Source: Sphingobacterium olei
GTDB taxonomy: Bacteria > Bacteroidota > Bacteroidia > Sphingobacteriales > Sphingobacteriaceae
Length of the DNA stretch: 64,000 bases
Assembly (NCBI RefSeq): GCF_005048855.1
Contig: NZ_SUME01000004.1
Coordinates: forward strand, 62,001 to 126,000
Direction: 5' to 3'
How positions within the stretch are numbered: position 1 is the stretch's first letter; the number at the start of each line of letters is the position of its first letter. Below are positions 46,731-56,157 of the stretch, one piece after another. Under the pieces are notes generated by a model. It was not told the origin of the DNA. It saw only the letters and a program-made list of their open reading frames with translations, and made no database searches. The position numbers and the translations under genes were made by a program.

Positions 46731-48131
46731 CTATTCTCCTTCCAGCGCAATTTTTCGGATAATCCAATTGCCTGTATCACCGACATAAAAACAGTTCCGG
46801 GCCTCATCATGAGCAATGGCGCAGGGACCTTTAAAGCGCGCCTCCAGGCGTAGATCCCCGTTAGAATACCCACTTGTACCGTTGTTGCCTCTGCCTGCAT
46901 AAGTTTTTACCCGGCCCAAAGGTGTCAACGTACGAATACAGTGGTTGTCCCGATCACAGAAGTAATAATCATATTGATCTCCTCCCTGCTCTTCATAATC
47001 CGGATTCTTGACAAAGACACCCTGCATCGGACGATTAAGGCGCCCATTCGTGCCTACACCATCCACCCAACCCGAGGTACTTGCCGCACCAGCAACCGGA
47101 TAGGGCGCTTTAAAGATCTTTCTGTCATAATCGTAATCGCTCTTTAGGATATAATGCCGTTCCGAATTGGTAATATATGCATAATCACCGCTCGGGTGTA
47201 TAACTATATAAATGGCAAGTGCGGAAAAGGGGTTTTGAAAAGCCAACTGATCAGCTCCAGTCGTTAGATCATGACGGCGTACCTCTCCTGCGCGAAATAG
47301 CGAATAATACATTTCCCCATTAACCGGATGGACGGCAGCCCCATTCACACCACGTGCCACACGGTTTATCACCTGACTTGAAGCAAAATTGGAGGACCTG
47401 GAATAGACATGAAATGCATTGCGGGTGTCTGAGGAATGGTTCTCTGCTGTGATCAGGTCTTGATCCCCATCCGGCTTCCAAAGGATAACAGACTTTCTCC
47501 CCACCCCTGGTGTCCGAAAATAAGACACATACCTTTGTTCCAGATCCACTATCCGCGCAGCAGCATTTTCAGCGGCGAAATACATGCGATTGGGGTTCTT
47601 TGGATCGAAAGTAAACCAGTTCATTTCCTTGAACGCACCACAGTCACCAAATGGCCCTTCCTTCTCTTCAAACATCGAACCAACCTCGTAATATGTTCCT
47701 ACCAGATCGCTCACAATCCATTTTGGTATATAAACAAATATTTCCCGCGCCTCTGCATGTGCGAGTTCTTCTTCTCGCTGCTCATCTAGTACATATACTT
47801 TAATATCACCTTCTGTAGCCAACGAAGGTACAATACAATATAAGGAAGTGCCTTTGACACTGATCACCTTGGCTATTTTGCCACCGATGACAACCTTAAT
47901 CCTGGATACATCATTGCCAAAATTATCCCCATAGATCACCATATTACTTCCGGATCCTCCCTCTTTCGGAAGAAAGTCTGTGACAGAAACTGGTTTCGAA
48001 GGGTCAAATAAACCCGCAGGTTGTTCGTCAGTGCTACTCTCCTTACACTGTATAAAGAAAAGCGTTATCAGTGCCAACAGTATCCCCTGAATGGGCCAGC
48101 ACGTTATTTTAAGTTTGTTTTTCATTTCCAT
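46731..48131 (-). CDS. IPT/TIG and NHL-repeat surface lipoprotein
   Basis: The 466-residue lipoprotein (LFFIQC near residue 29) has an IPT/TIG Ig-like domain (about 50-135; VSVTDFLPKEGGSGSNMVIYGDNFG ... VVIGGKIA). A beta-propeller follows, with repeats such as NRMYFAAENAA, GEMYYSLFRAGEVRRHDL, YAYITNSER, YYFCDRDNHCIRTL and CFYVGDTGNWIIRKI. Proteins of this make-up commonly accompany SusC/SusD and bind glycan at the surface. It is the first gene of the NHL-susC-susD-DUF4973 operon and has a leader of over 400 nt. Confidence 0.85.
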   Translation of the reverse strand: MEMKNKLKITCWPIQGILLALITLFFIQCKESSTDEQPAGLFDPSKPVSVTDFLPKEGGSGSNMVIYGDNFGNDVSRIKVVIGGKIAKVISVKGTSLYCIVPSLATEGDIKVYVLDEQREEELAHAEAREIFVYIPKWIVSDLVGTYYEVGSMFEEKEGPFGDCGAFKEMNWFTFDPKNPNRMYFAAENAAARIVDLEQRYVSYFRTPGVGRKSVILWKPDGDQDLITAENHSSDTRNAFHVYSRSSNFASSQVINRVARGVNGAAVHPVNGEMYYSLFRAGEVRRHDLTTGADQLAFQNPFSALAIYIVIHPSGDYAYITNSERHYILKSDYDYDRKIFKAPYPVAGAASTSGWVDGVGTNGRLNRPMQGVFVKNPDYEEQGGDQYDYYFCDRDNHCIRTLTPLGRVKTYAGRGNNGTSGYSNGDLRLEARFKGPCAIAHDEARNCFYVGDTGNWIIRKIALEGE

Positions 48132-48612
48132 TTACATTTATTGTTATCCAATTGGATTTGGTTAATTTAGTCTTATTAGCGCATCTCAATAGCCAAGGTG
48201 GGTGGTTGATTTTGTCGATAATTTGCATAGGCATGTTGGTTTAAATTCTAATTTAGTTTGTAAATAATTGTTCTCGGCCAGTCATAGCGTATGAATCCTG
48301 TCCATTTTCAATAGGGCATGGAATAGCTAGGGCGATTGCTCTTTCGCCTTTAAAATGACAACGATTGATTGGCTAAGATGTATTCTTAATCGCTTTGCGC
48401 TTTGATGAGAAAGATATTCTCCATCATGAAATTTTTTAGTCCATTACGATCTACTTATTTTTAGTTGTTTATTATTGATTAATCCAAAAAAGGTTCAAAA
48501 GCAAAACGTATTTCTTTTTCGAATTACGCTGGGCTTGCTGCTTATAATTTAGTTGTTACACAATTCAATATTCAAATTTCCAGAATGTTTAATAGAAAAA
48601 AATATCTGTCTC
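48132..48612 (-). other. Long 5' leader of the SusCD operon of locus 2
   Basis: From the -7-like GAAATTTG (minus strand, 48573-48580) to the ATG the leader is about 430 nt with no open frame of note. A small hairpin (ggcga/tcgcc at 48331-48348) is visible. Two blocks, TAATTCGAAAAAGAA and AAACCAACATGCC, are shared with the sulfatase leader. I recognise no known riboswitch. Confidence 0.4.
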
Positions 48613-48641
48613 GATCAATAAATTGCTAAATCGTCTCAATG
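48613..48641 (-). promoter_or_regulatory. Direct-repeat operator 3 (NHL-susC-susD operon)
   Basis: Read toward the operon, the site is ATTGAGAC-N13-ATTGATCG with 21-bp spacing. The gap to GAAATTTG (48573-48580) is 32 nt. Confidence 0.65.
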
Positions 48642-48865
48642 TTACATTTTCCTATTAAATAACATCATTGCCAGTGTGAACAACAATGCTTATATGCAGA
48701 GATCTGCTTGTTTAGGTTGCTATTGGATATGCTCTTGTGCAGATAAATAGAGGTGTATGTAATATGTCCTGTTTCGAGGGTTTGCATAGCGGGATGTTAA
48801 GCCACCTGAAACAGTACGGTGCTGGTAATAATCGTTGGAGTATCTCATGATGAATAGTATCAGTT
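48642..48865. other. Non-coding stretch
   Basis: No gene, repeat or promoter is recognised here. A 75-codon open frame on the minus strand (48720-48947) has no start context and overlaps a hairpin; I do not consider it a gene. Confidence 0.4.
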
Positions 48866-48912
48866 TTATAGAGCACATGAGCAAATAATTTGTTTTCTCA
48901 TGCACTCTATAA
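48866..48912 (-). terminator. Hairpin downstream of GH105
   Basis: The 16-bp arms (48866-48881 and 48897-48912) pair at 14 positions. On the minus strand it lies 88 nt after the GH105 stop. It lacks a U-tract, so termination may be factor-assisted or the hairpin may protect the 3' end. Confidence 0.5.
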
Positions 48913-49000
48913 GATAGACTGACTATTGGCTTAAGATTTGTTTCCAATTTACGACTGTCATTAGTTCGCGAATTGGATTAGCAGCGCAACTAAAGCCGTA

Positions 49001-50104
49001 TTACTCTCCTAAAAGAGCGGCTGCACACCACAGATAGGGTGCCTGTCCGTGAAGATCTCCGGCATTGCGCGGACGATTGTTATAGTGTTGTTTGTCGTTC
49101 TTTTTTCCGGTTCCGATACAAACCTCAGTTACGTTATTACGTTGATCGATGTAAGGAATCATCGCTAACCATGCCTTACGTGCGGCCGGAGCATATTCTG
49201 CAGCATCCAGCCAGCCCTCCTGCACACCGACGATAAAAGCGTAGGTGAACATGGCCGTTCCAGATGTTTCTGCCCAAAAAGTAGGCTCATCAATCAACTG
49301 ATTCCACATCCCACTGGGCTGCTGATAGTTTTTTAAACTTTTCATCATCTTCAGATAACCTTCCATTATACGTGGCCGGTCTTTGTGGTCGTCAGGCATC
49401 ATGCGCAACAGATTCGGCATGCCTACAGCCATCCAGCCGTCGCCACGTGCCCAATAATAATGCACGTCAGGCGCATGATAGAATAATCCGTTAGGACGCT
49501 GCAACTCGTCTAGGTACATTACCATTTCCTTGGCTGCGCGATCAAGATATTTTTTGTCACCTGTCACTTTATAGGCTTCGCCTTGAACCACGGTAATCAT
49601 GTACATGTCATCAATCCATAAACGCGTCTGCCAGGAATATCCTTTGTCTGCCCAGGATTTTTGTTCAGGTTTGGCGTTAGCGGGCAGTGTCCACTGTGTA
49701 TCGGCGTATTCCAGCCCCATTTTTTTATATCGCTCGTCTTTCGTAATCTGGTAGAGTTTCAACGCGAGGCTCCCAAACATGTTGTAATCTACATGATTCA
49801 TAGGAGGTAGCAGTGCTTTTTCGGTCGTAAAAAGAGGTTCGAATTTGTCCTGCAAGTGCTTGATGAGCTTTTTGTCGTTGACTTCCAGGGCGTAGTCCAA
49901 CGCGCCGTTCCAAGTGCACACTTCAGCGTAATGGATCGATCTATCGTAAAGTTCATGTTTTCCATTTATAAAGTGATAGGCCAATTGCTTGCCAATCTCT
50001 TTAGGAGTTGATCCTTTAGGAAATCGTGTCAATGGGTTTGGTTGTGCCGATAAAAGCTGAAAAGAACATATTGTTAACAACAATAAGGAGATTTTTTTTA
50101 ACAT
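49001..50104 (-). CDS. GH105-like unsaturated rhamnogalacturonyl hydrolase
   Basis: The 367-residue product has a signal peptide (ending LLSAQ) and an (alpha/alpha)6-barrel with the family features: TWNGALDYALEV, RLWIDDMYMITVVQGEAYKVTGD with the catalytic Asp, YWARGDGWMAVGMPNLLRMMPDDH, and SGMWNQLIDEPTFWAETSGTAMFTYAFIVGVQEGWLD. GH105/GH88 enzymes remove the 4,5-unsaturated uronic acid left by pectin or glycan lyases. No lyase is in this window. An operator lies 155 bp upstream. Confidence 0.9.
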   Translation of the reverse strand: MLKKISLLLLTICSFQLLSAQPNPLTRFPKGSTPKEIGKQLAYHFINGKHELYDRSIHYAEVCTWNGALDYALEVNDKKLIKHLQDKFEPLFTTEKALLPPMNHVDYNMFGSLALKLYQITKDERYKKMGLEYADTQWTLPANAKPEQKSWADKGYSWQTRLWIDDMYMITVVQGEAYKVTGDKKYLDRAAKEMVMYLDELQRPNGLFYHAPDVHYYWARGDGWMAVGMPNLLRMMPDDHKDRPRIMEGYLKMMKSLKNYQQPSGMWNQLIDEPTFWAETSGTAMFTYAFIVGVQEGWLDAAEYAPAARKAWLAMIPYIDQRNNVTEVCIGTGKKNDKQHYNNRPRNAGDLHGQAPYLWCAAALLGE

Positions 50105-50259
50105 AGGGTTTATATTTATTCAGTGATGACGGATTACTTTACAGATTCGTTGTGTAAGGCTTGTGTTAATAATATAAGTAATGTATGTTTATAATGGCTC
50201 CTCAACGGAAACTTAGTTGACAAAGTTTGTGAATATTTGCCGATAGAAAGTGCTTGATT

Positions 50260-50288
50260 GTATCAATAAATTGTTTTTTTGTCTCAAT
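50260..50288 (-). promoter_or_regulatory. Direct-repeat operator 4 (GH105)
   Basis: Read toward GH105, the site is ATTGAGAC-N13-ATTGATAC, the best match to the consensus, with 21-bp spacing. The gap to the -7-like AAACTTTG (50221-50228) is 31 nt. Confidence 0.65.
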
Positions 50289-50393
50289 CTATCGTTCTTA
50301 AACCTGTCTCTCGATAATAGGTAACAGCTCCAATTTTTGAGATCGCCTAACATCTGTGTTGTAGATGTCAAATGACAATCCAAACGGTTTTTT

Positions 50394-53300
50394 CTATGAA
50401 TTATTTTCGATGTTTAACGGAATCTCTAAAACAAATACATTTAGATTTTCTTTATTTTTATCGTAATGTAGAGAACCACGGTGTATTTCGGCAAAGGAAT
50501 AGGCGAGGGCTAATCCCAGACCGGATCCTTTGATCCTATAGTGGGATGACGCGCGCTGAAAAGGTTTAAAGATTTGCTGTACTTCTTCTTCAGTTAGCAA
50601 TACCCCATCATTTTTGACTTGAATGATAAAAGTGTCCCGTGCTGAATTTTTATGCAGGCCTATGAGAACTTTATGTTCGGCATATTTGATCGCATTCGAT
50701 AGCAAATTCGATAGGATTTTATAGATAGTCTCAACGTCGATATACGCTTCAAGTTCTTCGTCCATATCCACATCTAAACTCAACTTTTTACTCTCTAACA
50801 AGGGAGCGAATTCCTGCAGCGTAATATGTATTAAGTCACTGATCTTTTGTGTTTGCAGTTGTAGTGAAAACTCGCTACTTTCTATCTTACGGAAGTCCAG
50901 TAAATTGTCTGTCAACGTAAGGAGTTTTTCTGTGTTTTGCTGGATGCTATGTAACCACTTTTCTGTTTTCGTAGCGTCAGCACCCAGAAGTATTTTCTCT
51001 AACGGAGCTTTTATGAGGGTTAACGGTGTTTTGATATCATGTGTGATACGCATGAAAAAATCCATTTTTGCCTTGTACAATTCCTGTTCTTTATGGTTCT
51101 TGATCACTTCAAGGCGTCGTCTGTTCTTTTCCTTAATACGCTGGTCGTAGATCGACAAAGCATAGTACAAGAAGAGGAAGGTTAGAATGGCATAGACAAT
51201 AAAGGCGGGGGTACTTGCCCAAAAAGGCGGCTTTATAGTGATATGCAATTGTTTTTGTTCAGAGATAGGCGTACCATTGGCATCGGTAGCCATCACCTCA
51301 AATCGGTATTTACCGGGAGGGATCTTTGTAAAGTTTGCTTTCCCATTTGTGCGTAAAAATGTCCAAGAGGTATCTAGTCCGACCAATCTGTAACGGTACG
51401 AAGTCGATTTAGCTGACACAAAGTTTAAGGCTGCAAAATCAATGCTTATCGTTGATTCATCATGATTTAATGTAATTTGATTTGTATAGATAACTGATTG
51501 ACTTAGATTGCCATTGTGTCCACCAATTGTTAGTTCCCGTTGATGGGTTTGAATACCAGTAATAAATACTGGAGCGCGTAGGTCGGTGTTGAAATGCTCT
51601 GTCATTCGTTCGGGATCGAAGCGAACTAATCCTTTCGACGAACCAAAATAGAGGAAACCTCGACTGTCTTTAAAGACCGAATTGTAATTGAACTGTAGTC
51701 CCAAAAGCCCCAATTCAGTGTCAAATAAATCGATCTTTCGGGTGTGGATATTCATTTTAACGAGTCCGCGGGAGGTGCTAATCCACAGGTTTTTATGTGC
51801 ATCCTCTTCGAATCCGAGAATCAAATTACTTGGAAGTCCATCATGTTTAGTGATTCGATGGAAATTATTTGTTTTCTCCTGCCACACCGCCATTCCGCTT
51901 TCTGTGGCAATCCAGATATTGCCTTCGGAATCCTGAAATACTTTATTCGCGCGGTTGCTGTTAAGCGATTGACTATCTTCTTCCTCGTGTTTATAGCGAA
52001 CGACTTCTCCCGTTGCTGGCGACAATTTTATCAGGCCGTCTCTCCAGGTGGTAAACCAAAGACACCCTTGTTTATCTTCATAAATAGAGGTATACCAAAT
52101 ATGACGTTCCAAATGCCTTAATGTTTGGAACCGATCTTCTCCCGGGAAAAATTCATAGGCTCCACGGGAAGTTGCTACTAGAATTCTGCCTGCCCGTGTT
52201 CGATATATAGAGAAGACAAAATTATCACCAAGTCTGCCTTGTGTATTCTTGTTGTCGAAATGTCTGATCACCTTCTTCGTGCGGACATTTACGACATCCA
52301 TGCCCTGATGAAAGGTTCCGACTAAGAGGCTGTCGCCAGCAATCGCCAACCCATGAATGTTACTGTGTGCGAGATTTGCATCTTGTCCCAGTGTAAGGAA
52401 ACTATTGTCATGTTGATTCCACATGGTGAGACCATGGTCTTCTGTCCCTATCCAAATATTTTGATAGCGATCTTCTATAATTTCCCGTATGGCATGGCCT
52501 TGAATGGAATTGGAGGTCGATCTGGGGAATATTTTTTCAAAGTAGGTATGTTGCGGATGATAGTATTGGATGCCTCCAAAATAAGTGCCCACCCACATGC
52601 CGCCCTGATGATCTCGGCGGACTGTATAGATTGCATTGTCGGTAAGACTCCATGGGTTATCTTTTTCATGGCGTAAGATGTGGTACTGATCCGTTAATGT
52701 GTTGTAGATTATTAAACCTGCCTCAGATCCAATCCAAAGTGATGTGTCGTTAAATTGTGCTATATCACGGATGTACAGGGGGCTAAAAGGGAATGGAGAG
52801 CGGATAAGGTGCTTAATCGTGTGCTTTTCGGAGTCATATTTAAATAGTCCTTCTTTAGAGGTTCCCATCCAAATGTTGTTTTTTTTGTCTACAAATAGCT
52901 CTTTGATTTCGGTAGTTGTTGTAGAAATAAGGGGCAGGGTGTATGTATATTGCGTATTTAATGAAATGAGTTTTTTTTCCGCTCCGATCCACACTTCCTG
53001 GTTATTATCAAATGTGAAACTCGAAACCACGTATTGTTTGCGGTAGGTTTTTTGCACCAGTGTTTTTGTCGTAACCTCATAGCAAAAGAGTTCATTATTA
53101 GCAATGAACCAGATATTTCCAAAAGAATCTTCTTCAATTTTTACAATTTCCCTACTACGCACATCCGGTAAATCAGTGAATTGCTCGGTTCGCGGATCAA
53201 GTATATAGACCCCTTGGTCAGTTCCTATCCAAAGTTGATTATCCCGGCTAACGGTAATGCTATGAATAAAGTTACTGCCAAGTCCACCTCTGGTTTCCAT

Positions 53301-53537
53301 GTCGGCATAAAAATGTCTGAAATTGTACCCGTCAAACCGATTCAATCCGTCGCGTGTACCAAACCACATAAAGCCGTCTTTATCTTGTACACTGCATAGT
53401 ATGGCATTATTAGAGACACCATCTTCGACCTGATAGTGGTTAAAATAATAAACCTGTGCGGAGGTTTGACAAATGGGAATAAATAGCAGTGTAATAATGA
53501 TTATAAAAAGCAGTGCTAAATATCGGTGAATTTTCAT
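50394..53537 (-). CDS. Sensor histidine kinase with periplasmic propeller (kinase half of a split hybrid two-component system)
   Basis: The 1047-residue product has a signal peptide (ending SAQ) and a large periplasmic double propeller of two-component-regulator repeats (about 30-690; repeated W-x-G-T and NLWISTSRGLVKM motifs). A Y_Y_Y domain follows (about 690-760), then one transmembrane helix (about 770-790), HisKA with His833 (MRITHDIKTPL), and HATPase with N-box LSNAIKYAE (near 945) and GSGLGLALAYS (near 1004). It then stops at a TAG. The receiver and AraC domains that usually complete this architecture are missing here but occur as a separate protein at 60031-60810. The likely ligand is an arabino-oligosaccharide. 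Confidence 0.93.
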   Translation of the reverse strand: MKIHRYLALLFIIIITLLFIPICQTSAQVYYFNHYQVEDGVSNNAILCSVQDKDGFMWFGTRDGLNRFDGYNFRHFYADMETRGGLGSNFIHSITVSRDNQLWIGTDQGVYILDPRTEQFTDLPDVRSREIVKIEEDSFGNIWFIANNELFCYEVTTKTLVQKTYRKQYVVSSFTFDNNQEVWIGAEKKLISLNTQYTYTLPLISTTTTEIKELFVDKKNNIWMGTSKEGLFKYDSEKHTIKHLIRSPFPFSPLYIRDIAQFNDTSLWIGSEAGLIIYNTLTDQYHILRHEKDNPWSLTDNAIYTVRRDHQGGMWVGTYFGGIQYYHPQHTYFEKIFPRSTSNSIQGHAIREIIEDRYQNIWIGTEDHGLTMWNQHDNSFLTLGQDANLAHSNIHGLAIAGDSLLVGTFHQGMDVVNVRTKKVIRHFDNKNTQGRLGDNFVFSIYRTRAGRILVATSRGAYEFFPGEDRFQTLRHLERHIWYTSIYEDKQGCLWFTTWRDGLIKLSPATGEVVRYKHEEEDSQSLNSNRANKVFQDSEGNIWIATESGMAVWQEKTNNFHRITKHDGLPSNLILGFEEDAHKNLWISTSRGLVKMNIHTRKIDLFDTELGLLGLQFNYNSVFKDSRGFLYFGSSKGLVRFDPERMTEHFNTDLRAPVFITGIQTHQRELTIGGHNGNLSQSVIYTNQITLNHDESTISIDFAALNFVSAKSTSYRYRLVGLDTSWTFLRTNGKANFTKIPPGKYRFEVMATDANGTPISEQKQLHITIKPPFWASTPAFIVYAILTFLFLYYALSIYDQRIKEKNRRRLEVIKNHKEQELYKAKMDFFMRITHDIKTPLTLIKAPLEKILLGADATKTEKWLHSIQQNTEKLLTLTDNLLDFRKIESSEFSLQLQTQKISDLIHITLQEFAPLLESKKLSLDVDMDEELEAYIDVETIYKILSNLLSNAIKYAEHKVLIGLHKNSARDTFIIQVKNDGVLLTEEEVQQIFKPFQRASSHYRIKGSGLGLALAYSFAEIHRGSLHYDKNKENLNVFVLEIPLNIENNS

Positions 53538-53796
53538 GGATGATACAATTTGAGTTATTTTTGAATTAAAATGACAATTTTTTGCAAGGTGTATTTTTCA
53601 ACTTTGCTCTCACTGATCGACAATTCAGCGTGATAGTATATTCTTTCGAATGAATATCACAATTGTGGTTCATAATTCGTATCCGATTACAATTATAAGC
53701 AAAAGATAGAATAAACAAAATGATCTTTCACATTTACAATTTGCCAAAAGTCGCATGTACTGCATGCAACGGGTATATAACAAACAATAAAAGATA

Positions 53797-54891
53797 ATGA
53801 TGGCAAATAGATATATATATAGCATTTTTGTGATTAGCCTAATAGGATTTATCTCTGTATTGCTGTCTTTTCAGATTCTGGATCAAAAAGGAGAAGGAAT
53901 AGCATTGGATACTGCTGGTACTTCGCTTTACACCAATCCGGTATTCGAACCAATTTTAGCAGATCCAACAGTTATTAGAGATGAAAGCACAGGTTTTTTC
54001 TATGCCTATGGAACCGAAGATAATTGGGGGGATGGAAAAGGAAACCGTTTGATGCCAATCCTGCGGTCTAAAGACCTGGTTACTTGGAGCTATGCCGGCA
54101 ACGTATTTAATAAAAAACCGACATGGAAAGATCAAGGTGGATTATGGGCGCCGGATATTAATAAGATCAACGGCAAATACTATTTATATTACTCCTATTC
54201 GCTATGGGGAGATCGTGATCCTGGTATTGGCCTGGCAATAGCGGATAAGGCGGAGGGACCTTTTGAAGACAAAGGAAAGCTATTTACAAGTCATGAAGTC
54301 GACGTGCCAAATTCAATTGATCCATCATTGTATGAAGAGGATGGGCAGCGCTTTCTTTTCTGGGGAAGTTTTGGAAATGGACCATCCCAGGGGATTCATG
54401 GTATTCCGTTGTCTGTAGATGGAACAAGTGTGCCGGACTTGAAAAAGAAATTTAAGGTTGCAGCTGGCGATTGGGAAGCAGCAATGATTCATAAGCGGGA
54501 TGGGTATTATTACTTCTTTGGATCTAAGGGAAGCTGCTGTGATGGAGCCAATAGTCAATATCATGTATTGGTTGCCAGAGCTACATCCCTCAAAGGGCCA
54601 TATCTCGATAAATCTGGTAAAAATATTAATAGACGTGGTGCGGGAACAGTTTTATTGAAAGGTAATGATTGGATGGTAGGACCGGGGCATCACAGCAAAA
54701 TAATTAAAGATGACAATGGCTCCAATTGGTTATTATATCATGCGATTCAGAAGGATAAGGCTAAAGTAACCGGTGGAGCTAGTAGACGTGTATTGATGTT
54801 GGATAAAGTATCATGGGAAGACGGTTGGCCGGTTATCGGACAAGGATTTCCGACAATGAAATCGGATATTAAGCCTGTGTTTAAAAATTAA
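53797..54891 (+). CDS. GH43 endo-alpha-1,5-L-arabinanase-like enzyme
   Basis: The 364-residue exported enzyme has an N-terminal hydrophobic anchor or signal (about 5-27). Catalytic residues are Asp in LADPTVIRDE, Asp in NSIDPSLYEEDG, and Glu in DWEAAMI. LWAPDINKINGKYYLYYSYS and SKGSCCDGANSQYHVLVARATSLKGPY plus VGPGHH are endo-arabinanase features. It is divergent from the sensor kinase and separated by 259 bp in which I find no direct-repeat operator. A structured gap links it to the next GH43. Confidence 0.9.
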   Translation: MMANRYIYSIFVISLIGFISVLLSFQILDQKGEGIALDTAGTSLYTNPVFEPILADPTVIRDESTGFFYAYGTEDNWGDGKGNRLMPILRSKDLVTWSYAGNVFNKKPTWKDQGGLWAPDINKINGKYYLYYSYSLWGDRDPGIGLAIADKAEGPFEDKGKLFTSHEVDVPNSIDPSLYEEDGQRFLFWGSFGNGPSQGIHGIPLSVDGTSVPDLKKKFKVAAGDWEAAMIHKRDGYYYFFGSKGSCCDGANSQYHVLVARATSLKGPYLDKSGKNINRRGAGTVLLKGNDWMVGPGHHSKIIKDDNGSNWLLYHAIQKDKAKVTGGASRRVLMLDKVSWEDGWPVIGQGFPTMKSDIKPVFKN

Positions 54892-55006
54892 TGAATGATG
54901 AAACCGAGATGTAAATAATACAGATAAACAATAATGATTATCTTCGATGAGCTCGCAAGCTCGGTTATTTACATCGCGCGCTCATCAGCCACTGAAAAAA
55001 ATAAAA
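54892..55006 (+). ncRNA. Structured GH43-GH43 intergenic element (type B)
   Basis: The fold is GATGA (54896-54900) with TCATC (54982-54986), then an 11-bp perfect stem of gatgtaaataa (near 54907-54917) with ttatttacatc (54965-54975), and an inner gagctcgcaagctc hairpin. The blocks GATGAAACCGAGA, AATGATTAT, GAGCTC and CTCATCAGCCA match the susC-susD gap at 28584-28678 in the same order, although the pairing arms differ in sequence. Confidence 0.5.
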
Positions 55007-56086
55007 ATGATGAAAAAGAGTATTTTAATGTTGTTGATATGCAGCTTATGTTGCATTTCCACTGGTTTTGCACAATCCAATAATCCGTTAGAAGTGGCTT
55101 TTGGTGACCCATTTATCGTGTATGACGAAACCTCCGATCGCTATTATATGTATGGCACCGGAGGTGTAGAAAATGGATTTATGGCTTATGCTTCCGACGA
55201 TTTGAAAAACTGGGAAAGTCAGGGTGCGGTGTACACTTCAAAACAAGATAAAGCGTGGGGCACAAAGGACTTTTGGGCTCCCGAGGTGTATAAACGGGAC
55301 GGTAAGTTCTATATGTTCTACAGTGCACATTGGAAAGAAAACCCGACGAACGAGCTGGAAAACTACCGGATCGGTATAGCCGTATCGGATAGTCCTATCG
55401 GTCCGTTCATAGATATGACGGGAGCTCCCTTATTTGATCCGGGATATCCGATTATAGATGGCAATGTTTATTTTGGGGAAGACGGTAAACTATATCTGTA
55501 TTACTCGAGATGCTGCTATAAACATCCTGTACAATCTGAAATCGCGGATTGGGCTAAAAAAGAGGGCTTGTATCAGGAAATTGAGGAAAGTTGGATTTAC
55601 GGAGTGGAGCTCGCTGCCGATTTCTCTGCTGTTATTGGTGAGCCGAAATTGCTACTGCGTCCTCCCGTATCTTTAGCGGATAAGCAATCTGAATGGGAAA
55701 GTCGTTCGGTGACTTCACGCGAAGTAAATAGAAGATGGACAGAAGGTTCTTATCTTTTTAAAAAAAATGATGTATATTACATGATGTATTCGGCAAATCA
55801 TTTTGGAGGCGAGAACTACGCTGTGGGTTATGCAACTGCGTCACATCCGCTAGGGCCTTTTGAGAAGTCTGCAAGTAATCCAATTTTGGAAAAAAATACA
55901 GATGAGGGGGGTGTCGTGTCGGGCACGGGACATAATAGTATACTAAAAGACCGTGATGGAAAAATATGGTGCGTATACCATGCTCGAACAAAAGAAACTG
56001 GTAATGAAAGACTGGTTTTTTTAGATGCATTGGAAGTGTTGCCCGACGGTAAGCTAGTCGTACACGGACCAACAGTTAAACCTTAA
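55007..56086 (+). CDS. GH43 glycosidase, exo-acting type
   Basis: The ATG at 55007 (another follows at 55010) begins a signal peptide (SILMLLICSLCCISTGFAQ); an in-frame ATG at 54947 lies in the structured gap and would spoil the signal. The 359-residue enzyme has base Asp in AFGDPFIVYDE, DFWAPEVYKRDGKFYMFYS, pKa Asp in IIDGNVYFGEDGKLYLYYS and acid Glu in WTEGSYLFKK. YAVGYATASHPLGPF and GTGHNS are also present. Specificity is probably alpha-L-arabinofuranosidase or beta-xylosidase. It is followed by a Gfo/Idh/MocA gene after 71 bases. Confidence 0.88.
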   Translation: MMKKSILMLLICSLCCISTGFAQSNNPLEVAFGDPFIVYDETSDRYYMYGTGGVENGFMAYASDDLKNWESQGAVYTSKQDKAWGTKDFWAPEVYKRDGKFYMFYSAHWKENPTNELENYRIGIAVSDSPIGPFIDMTGAPLFDPGYPIIDGNVYFGEDGKLYLYYSRCCYKHPVQSEIADWAKKEGLYQEIEESWIYGVELAADFSAVIGEPKLLLRPPVSLADKQSEWESRSVTSREVNRRWTEGSYLFKKNDVYYMMYSANHFGGENYAVGYATASHPLGPFEKSASNPILEKNTDEGGVVSGTGHNSILKDRDGKIWCVYHARTKETGNERLVFLDALEVLPDGKLVVHGPTVKP

Positions 56087-56119
56087 ATTAAAGCCGCATA
56101 CTATTTGTTTAACACAATC

Positions 56120-56140
56120 TCTCGTTGTAGCATCGAGAGG
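56120..56140 (+). other. Small hairpin before the Gfo/Idh/MocA gene
   Basis: The arms ctctcg (56120-56125) and cgagag (56135-56140) are complementary, 17 nt upstream of the ATG at 56158. It may influence ribosome access or mark a processing site. Confidence 0.3.
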
Positions 56141-56157
56141 ATAAATTTTATTAAAAA

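Noticed and set aside
48720-48947. A 75-codon open frame in the long gap before GH105
   Set aside because: Its codon content is unlike its neighbours, it overlaps a hairpin, and it lacks any recognisable motif or promoter.
50394-50396. Frameshift or nonsense truncation of a full hybrid regulator at the kinase end
   Set aside because: No receiver-like coding follows in any frame before GH105, and an intact receiver-AraC gene exists in the same locus.
53538-53796. Possible direct-repeat operator between the sensor kinase and the endo-arabinanase gene
   Set aside because: I found no ATTGAGAC/ATTGATAC pair with 21-bp spacing; the closest words do not match at both half-sites.
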